DNA of 27,521 nt, taken from contig DCQY01000134.1 in the NCBI GenBank assembly GCA_002323995.1, forward strand, positions 1 through 27,521. Reading direction: 5' to 3'. The stretch is from Akkermansiaceae bacterium UBA1506. Lineage in GTDB: Bacteria > Verrucomicrobiota > Verrucomicrobiia > Verrucomicrobiales > DEV007. This document shows, in pieces, positions 24,703 through 27,521 of this stretch (position 1 is the first letter of the stretch; each line of letters starts with the position of its first letter). The translations under genes were made by a program, and so were the position numbers. The notes under the pieces were generated by a model. It saw only the letters and a list, made by a program, of their open reading frames with translations, made no database searches and was not told where the DNA came from.

Positions 24703-26481
24703 ATGCGCAATCTTCTCTGCCTGCTCTCACTGTTCGTGACGACATCAGTGATCGCACAGCCGCTCAACATTATCTGGATTGTGATCGAGGACGCGTCTCC
24801 CCACATCGGTTGCTACGGAGAAACGGCCATTGAAACCCCAACCCTCGACCAAATGGCGGCTCACGGGATCCGATTTGAAAGCGCGTTTGTCACCGCACCT
24901 GTTTGTTCATCGAGTCGCTCCGCCATGGTCAGCGGGATGTACCAAATGACATTGGGTGCTCACAACCATCGCAGCCAGACCGCCACCGGAAAAGGCAGCA
25001 CCAACGAAGCCTATCAAGACAGCTACAGACTTCCCGTCAAACTGGTCCCGGAACTGTTTCGCGACGCCGGCTACTATGTGACCAATAACGGCAAGACGGA
25101 TTACAACTTCATTCCAAAGAGCGAAGTCTATCATGGCAAAGACTGGACCCAGGCGCCGCCCGATCAGCCTATCTTTGCCCAGTTCCAACTCAGTGGTGGT
25201 AAGAATCGAAAAGCTGAAAAGCACGCCGATCCAGACACTCTGAAGCTGCCACCCTATTACCCCGATCACCCTGTCATTCGAAAAGACTGGGCCACTTATC
25301 TCGACTCTTGGGTAAAAACCGACAAGGAGGTCGCTAGCATCCTTGCCAAACTTGATAAAGCCGGCCGCCTCGATTCCACCGCAGTCTTTCTTTGGACGGA
25401 CCATGGAATTAGTCATCTGCGCGGTAAGCAATTCCTTTACGAGGAAGGCATCCGCATCCCTCTCATCGTGCAATTACCGGAAAAAGAGGACGCGGGTCTC
25501 GTTCGCGAGGACATCATCGAACACATCGACATAGCGGCGACTTCTCTGGCGCTCGCCGGCATCGCAATACCCGACTACCTACAGGGACGAGATTTTCTTT
25601 CAGACCATCATGTTCCAAGAGACCACCTCTTTATCGGCCGCGATCGCTGCGACGAAACCGTCGACATTATCCGCGGCATTCGCGACGAACGTTTTAAATT
25701 TATTCGCAACTTCATGTCGCATGTCTCACATGCTCAGCCGAACCAATACAAAGACGGCAAAACTATCATCAAAACCCTCCGCGAACTGAATTCGCTAGAT
25801 GTCCTGACCGAAAGTCAGGCCCAAGCCTTTTTGTCGCGCCGTCCCACCGAAGAACTCTACGACCTCAAAAATGATCCCAACGAACTCATTAATCTTGCCA
25901 CTGACCCCAAGCATCAAGACCGGCTCGTTTCTATGCGTCAATTACTCTATCGTCGCATGCTGGAAGAGCGCGACATGGGACTGATTCCCGAACCAATCCT
26001 TGAAGACCTGGGTCGGGTCGCCGGCAGCAAATACACCGCCTTTCTAGCGACTGATCGAATCGAGCAAACCCAGCGACTCATCTCGGTAATCTCAGCGGGT
26101 GAAAACAATGAAGCTGAAACCCTACTCACTTTCACCAATTCTCCCGATCCCTCCACCCGCTACTGGGCGGCGGTCTGGCTAGGTGTCAATCTTAGTAAAG
26201 AAGCACAGCCCGCGCTCACTCAACTCACCCAAGACGACGACAAGACAGTTAGAATCGCGGCTGCTCAGGCTCTTTATAAACTTGGAGATGAATCTTTTTT
26301 ACCTCTACTAATCGAGCTTATCAATGACTCAAACTTACTCGTCGGCATGTATGCTCTGCGAGCTATCGAAGAGTTGGGCGATGACGGCAAAACTTTCTCC
26401 AAGCAAATCGCGCAAGAACAGGATTCCGACTATGAATTTTCTCGCCGGATTGCCAATCGCCTCATAGAGAAATGGCGATAA
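24703..26481 (+). CDS. Secreted sulfatase with C-terminal HEAT repeats (CSSSR, GKTDYNF type)
   Basis: A 592-residue sulfatase from the ATG at 24703; an in-frame GTG at 24679 would spoil the signal peptide (1-19, ending TSVIAQ). The metal pair is E29-D30 (VIEDASPHIGCYG). The formylglycine site C68 is in C-S-S-S-R, with serine in place of proline. GKWH is replaced by GKTDYNF (K131, D133), and the later site reads TDHGISHLRGK. These changes match the sulfatase at 8320 and indicate a shared subfamily. Residues from about 466 to the end form two to three HEAT-like helical repeats (DDDKTVRIAAAQALYKLGDE, DSNLLVGMYALRAIEELGDD), a possible protein or surface docking module. It sits between TIM-barrel and DUF1080 genes. 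Substrate unknown. Confidence 0.93.
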   Translation: MRNLLCLLSLFVTTSVIAQPLNIIWIVIEDASPHIGCYGETAIETPTLDQMAAHGIRFESAFVTAPVCSSSRSAMVSGMYQMTLGAHNHRSQTATGKGSTNEAYQDSYRLPVKLVPELFRDAGYYVTNNGKTDYNFIPKSEVYHGKDWTQAPPDQPIFAQFQLSGGKNRKAEKHADPDTLKLPPYYPDHPVIRKDWATYLDSWVKTDKEVASILAKLDKAGRLDSTAVFLWTDHGISHLRGKQFLYEEGIRIPLIVQLPEKEDAGLVREDIIEHIDIAATSLALAGIAIPDYLQGRDFLSDHHVPRDHLFIGRDRCDETVDIIRGIRDERFKFIRNFMSHVSHAQPNQYKDGKTIIKTLRELNSLDVLTESQAQAFLSRRPTEELYDLKNDPNELINLATDPKHQDRLVSMRQLLYRRMLEERDMGLIPEPILEDLGRVAGSKYTAFLATDRIEQTQRLISVISAGENNEAETLLTFTNSPDPSTRYWAAVWLGVNLSKEAQPALTQLTQDDDKTVRIAAAQALYKLGDESFLPLLIELINDSNLLVGMYALRAIEELGDDGKTFSKQIAQEQDSDYEFSRRIANRLIEKWR

Positions 26482-26536
26482 TCTACCTCGACGTCCCAAA
26501 ATTTTTCTGACTTCAAAATGTAACTCACCAACCAAA

Positions 26537-27124
26537 ATGAAACTTCCTATTCTGCTCGTTACCCTCACTCTTCCTTTTCTCACCGTCGCTAAGGAGCCTG
26601 CTCTCAAGTCAATCTTCAACGGCAAGGACTTCGCCGGTTGGACCATGAGCGAAGAAGGTAAATTCCTGATCGAAGACGGCGTCATCAAGGCCACAAATGA
26701 TGGTGGCAAGGGCGACAACCTCCTCACCGAGAAAGCGGACTACAAAAACTTCATCGTCGAACTCGAATTTAAACTCGGCGAAGGCAACATCGACTCCGGT
26801 GTCTTTCTTCGCGACACTAGAGAGCAGATTCAGATAGGTATTTCCGGGAGTCTCAAGAAAGACATGACCGCACAGGCCTACATCCCCGGCAAGGGTTACC
26901 CCGTTCAAGTCGACGCAGAGCAGTTCATTAAGAAAGACGACTGGAACTCCCTTCGCATCAAAGTGATCGACAACACATACAGCACCTGGCTCAACGGCGA
27001 GCCGATCATGAGGGACTACGAGTCCGATACCATCATCAGCCAGCCCGGCACCATCGGCCTTCAGGTGCACGGCAAGCGCGAGATGTCGATTTACTTCCGC
27101 AACATCGAGGTGGCGGAACTTTGA
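26537..27124 (+). CDS. Secreted DUF1080 (3-keto-disaccharide hydrolase-like) protein
   Basis: A 195-residue DUF1080 protein, concanavalin-like beta sandwich. Residues 1-18 are a signal peptide (ending FLTVA). SIFNGKDFAGW (about 25-35) is the family signature, followed by LTEKADYKNFIVELEFKL, NIDSGVFLRD and a terminal VHGKREMSIYFRNIEVAEL. Characterised relatives hydrolyse or beta-eliminate 3-keto-glycosides, so it may cleave a sugar oxidised at C3. The oxidase (often Gfo/Idh/MocA or a GMC-type enzyme) is not in the window. It lies 55 bp after the HEAT-repeat sulfatase on the same strand and probably ends that operon. No Shine-Dalgarno sequence precedes the ATG. Confidence 0.9.
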   Translation: MKLPILLVTLTLPFLTVAKEPALKSIFNGKDFAGWTMSEEGKFLIEDGVIKATNDGGKGDNLLTEKADYKNFIVELEFKLGEGNIDSGVFLRDTREQIQIGISGSLKKDMTAQAYIPGKGYPVQVDAEQFIKKDDWNSLRIKVIDNTYSTWLNGEPIMRDYESDTIISQPGTIGLQVHGKREMSIYFRNIEVAEL

Positions 27125-27237
27125 GCGTTCGCTGCACCCAAAAACGGGTAGGGCGGAGCCAAACCACCATCAGGATCAAACACACGATCCTCGCCTCGAA
27201 AAATATTAGTTTTCATGTAACCCTCAGTGTTCCGAGC

Positions 27238-27250
27238 GGGAGAAACTCCC
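27238..27250. other. Small hairpin before the sigma-factor gene
   Basis: GGGAG-AAA-CTCCC makes a 5-bp stem, 15 nt before the sigma-factor ATG. No T-run follows, so it is not a typical terminator. Nothing else is evident in the 141-bp gap from 27125 to 27265. Confidence 0.2.
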
Positions 27251-27265
27251 TGGAACCGAGGTTTC

Positions 27266-27521
27266 ATGAATTCATCAATCCCAAACAACCCTCCGGAAGG
27301 CCCATTTATTTCGGCGCTGACCAGCCTCCAGCCTCGCTTACGTGGCTATTGCCAGGCAGCACTCGGACATAGCGACGAAGCTGCCGAAGCGCTTCAGCGC
27401 ACCAACATCACGCTCTGGAAGAAATCGGAGGAATGGGATCCAAAGCAGGATTTCTCGCGCTGGGCCATCAGCATTGCCCGCTTTGAGGTGTTAGGCGTGG
27501 TTCGCGACCGCCAACGAACCC
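27266..27521 (+). CDS. ECF-type RNA polymerase sigma factor, N-terminal part (cut by window end)
   Basis: The first 85 codons of a sigma-70 family factor. After a short proline-containing start (MNSSIPNNPPEG), region 2 is readable: DEAAEALQRTNITLWKKSEE and FSRWAISIARFEVLGVVRDR. This pattern belongs to the ECF group abundant in Rhodopirellula and Verrucomicrobium. A CGAGG Shine-Dalgarno-like sequence lies 4 nt before the ATG at 27266. In PVC genomes such factors often precede an anti-sigma/FecR-like or LamG-domain gene, which would be downstream of the window. Region 4 is missing only because the window ends. Confidence 0.88.
   Translation, partial: MNSSIPNNPPEGPFISALTSLQPRLRGYCQAALGHSDEAAEALQRTNITLWKKSEEWDPKQDFSRWAISIARFEVLGVVRDRQRT

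Noticed and set aside
1..27521. Search for insertion sequences, transposases, CRISPR repeats, phage genes, riboswitches
   Set aside because: None seen; no repeated spacer pattern, integrase motif or known aptamer core was recognised by eye.

Overview
The window looks like chromosomal DNA of a marine-type Verrucomicrobiota (PVC superphylum) bacterium. This is inferred from gene content: nine secreted FGly-type sulfatases, a ThuA-like protein next to an eroded PVC-type gene, a DUF1080 protein, paired TIM-barrel sugar isomerase-like proteins, and the start of an ECF sigma factor of the kind common in Rhodopirellula/Verrucomicrobium. Base composition looks uniform. I see no insertion sequence, integrase, tRNA, rRNA or CRISPR array.

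Layout. (1) 18-2048: a one-piece Wzz/BY-kinase for polysaccharide export, probably the end of an exopolysaccharide locus. (2) 2191-6861, plus strand: a sulfatase, a ThuA-like protein, a 404-bp gap holding the wreck of a gene that once followed thuA, and a PqaA-like secreted protein. (3) 6891-8227, minus strand: a cryptochrome/photolyase-like flavoprotein whose FAD-binding domain comes BEFORE its alpha/beta domain, coupled by an ATGA overlap to a 48-residue DUF2256 zinc-ribbon protein. (4) 8320-19992, minus strand: seven consecutive sulfatases, all with export signals and all from different subfamilies. (5) 20167-22837, plus strand: arsR, an ArsJ-associated GAPDH and arsJ, a complete 1-arseno-3-phosphoglycerate arsenate-export operon. 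(6) 22947-27124, plus strand: two TIM-barrel epimerase/isomerase-like genes, a HEAT-repeat sulfatase and a DUF1080 glycoside-hydrolase-like gene, tightly spaced. (7) 27266-end: a truncated ECF sigma factor.

How it fits together: the exported sulfatases would strip sulfate esters (or N-sulfates) from a complex sulfated polysaccharide such as a marine fucan or carrageenan-like glycan. The DUF1080 and TIM-barrel proteins would act on released, possibly 3-keto, sugars. No classical glycoside hydrolase, transporter or sulfatase-maturating enzyme lies in the window, so these must act from elsewhere. The arsenic and light-response modules appear to be separate functions set among the sulfatase genes.

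The observations most worth checking are the permuted photolyase-like protein with its DUF2256 partner, the non-proline maturation motifs and altered active-site signatures in three sulfatases, a TTGCG/CGCAA element 46-75 nt upstream of six genes, and the eroded PVC gene after thuA.
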